Assembly (NCBI RefSeq): GCF_019449565.1
Contig: NZ_JAGRPM010000027.1
Span: forward strand, 1 to 64,000
Source: Rhodoblastus sp.
GTDB taxonomy: Bacteria > Pseudomonadota > Alphaproteobacteria > Rhizobiales > Beijerinckiaceae
Length of the DNA: 64,000 bases
Direction of reading: 5' to 3'
In this document: positions 63,216 through 64,000 of the stretch, one piece after another
Numbering within the stretch: the first letter of the stretch is position 1
Layout: each line of letters starts with the position of its first letter
Made by a program: the position numbers and the translations under genes
The notes under the pieces: generated by a model
Databases searched by the model: none
The model's input: the letters and a program-made list of their open reading frames with translations, nothing else
What the model was told of the DNA's origin: nothing

Positions 63216-64000
63216 ATGGCTTCGGCACATCAAGCACAGAACGGCTGGAAAAATCTGGTTCCACCCGTCGCCGCGCTGATCCTGGTCGGGCTGGAGCATG
63301 CGCATATCCTGCATGCCGACAATACAGGGCTCTTTCTCGTCGCCTCCATCCTGTTGCTCGGTTCGGTCTTCGCGGCGGTTCATCATGCGGAAATGGTCGC
63401 GCTGAAGGTCGGCGAGCCGATGGGCTCGATCCTGCTGGCGTTGGCGGTGACGGCGATCGAAACCTCGCTGATCGTCGCGGCCATGCTGGGATCGGAGACG
63501 GGCGACAATTCGCTGGCGCGCGACACGGTGTTCTCGGCGGTGTCGATCGTGCTCAATGGCGTCATCGGCCTGTGCCTGCTGGTCGGCGGCGCGCGCTATC
63601 GCGAGCAGGGCTTCCGGGTCCATGGCACCGGCTCGGCGCTCAGCGTGCTTGCGACGCTGGCGATCCTCACGCTGGTCCTGCCGAATTTCACCATCGCCCG
63701 TCTTGGGCCGCAATATTCGCCGACGCAGCTGATGTTTGTCGGGGGCCTGTCGATTCTGCTCTATGGCGTTTTCGTCTTCGTGCAGTCGGTGCGCCACCGC
63801 GATTATTTCCTGGTGGATCCCGATGGCGACGAAGGCGAGGCTCATGCGCCGCCTTCCACTGGCGCCACCGCCTTCAGCGGCGTGATGCTGGTGGTTTCGC
63901 TGGCGAGCGTCGTGCTGTTGGCGGAAACGCTGTCGCCGGCGTTGGAGCGCGCGATCCATTCCGCCGGCCTGCCGGTTTCGTTCCTCGGCGTGATCATCGC
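63216..64000 (+). CDS. chaA: ChaA-type calcium/sodium:proton antiporter, 5' part
   Basis: The gene starts at an ATG at 63216 with GGAGGAA eight bases upstream and is still open at the window end (261 codons seen). Membrane helices begin after NLVPPVAALILVGLEHAHIL. The family motif GEPMGSILLALAVTAIETSLIVAAML (in part: ALAVTAIETSLIVAAML) carries the conserved Glu of CaCA exchangers, and a second acidic motif lies near LLAETLSPALERAIHSAG. It exports calcium or sodium in exchange for protons. The remaining third lies beyond the window. Confidence 0.92.
   Translation, partial: MASAHQAQNGWKNLVPPVAALILVGLEHAHILHADNTGLFLVASILLLGSVFAAVHHAEMVALKVGEPMGSILLALAVTAIETSLIVAAMLGSETGDNSLARDTVFSAVSIVLNGVIGLCLLVGGARYREQGFRVHGTGSALSVLATLAILTLVLPNFTIARLGPQYSPTQLMFVGGLSILLYGVFVFVQSVRHRDYFLVDPDGDEGEAHAPPSTGATAFSGVMLVVSLASVVLLAETLSPALERAIHSAGLPVSFLGVII

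Overview
The window is about 64 kb of GC-rich, densely coded DNA. Codon use, small-protein families (a short acidic protein with a SFPASDPPS tail, an orphan Flp pilin), a FixJ-type regulator and a FixK/FNR-type box suggest an alphaproteobacterium of the Hyphomicrobiales, perhaps the Beijerinckiaceae/Methylocystaceae. The genus cannot be fixed from sequence alone. No tRNA, rRNA, CRISPR array, transposase or integrase was seen.

Region 1 (1-5.9 kb): a periplasmic protein with a duplicated Cys-containing domain, a free-standing PII protein, a HlyC-family lysine acyltransferase next to a small protein that resembles a VgrG needle tip, a SAM methyltransferase with a regulatory domain, and two unknown genes that end the first type VI secretion (T6SS) operon.

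Region 2 (5.9-32.5 kb): a complete-looking T6SS in two divergent operons. The minus-strand operon reads tssA-tssB-tssC-hcp-tssE-tssF-tssG-clpV(tssH). The plus-strand operon reads vgrG-unknown-tagH(FHA)-tssK-tssL(OmpA-fused)-tssM-tagF-pppA-ppkA, followed by a caspase-like protein and a DUF4384 protein. TssJ is absent. FHA protein, phosphatase, kinase and TagF together indicate post-translational control by threonine phosphorylation. A DUF4280 PAAR-like protein at 32.5 kb is the likely spike tip.

Region 3 (32.5-42.4 kb): an accessory block of exported proteins: DUF4424; then a minus-strand run of a beta-propeller/NlpC-P60 fusion, a 33-residue hydrophobic peptide, two DUF4399 proteins (one with three tandem domains), a formylglycine-enzyme-like protein lacking the catalytic cysteines, and a second caspase-like protein with a long coiled coil; then a LysM protein. 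Its closeness to the kinase/caspase end of the T6SS makes it the best candidate here for an undescribed linked system. A perfect TTGAT-N4-ATCAA box lies before a 90-residue orphan gene.

Region 4 (42.4-54.8 kb): an RND efflux pair with permease before adaptor, led by a translationally coupled 59-residue protein and divergent from a TetR regulator; a PAS hybrid histidine kinase divergent from a FixJ-like regulator; several short genes; a CorA/ZntB-like channel; an orphan Flp pilin; and a two-cupin protein.

Region 5 (54.8-64 kb): a cationic amino-acid permease, a YeeE/YedE pair, small genes, a Crp-family regulator interrupted by an in-frame TGA, an arylsulfatase, an octaheme cytochrome c with TPR repeats, and the start of a ChaA-type cation/proton antiporter cut by the window end.
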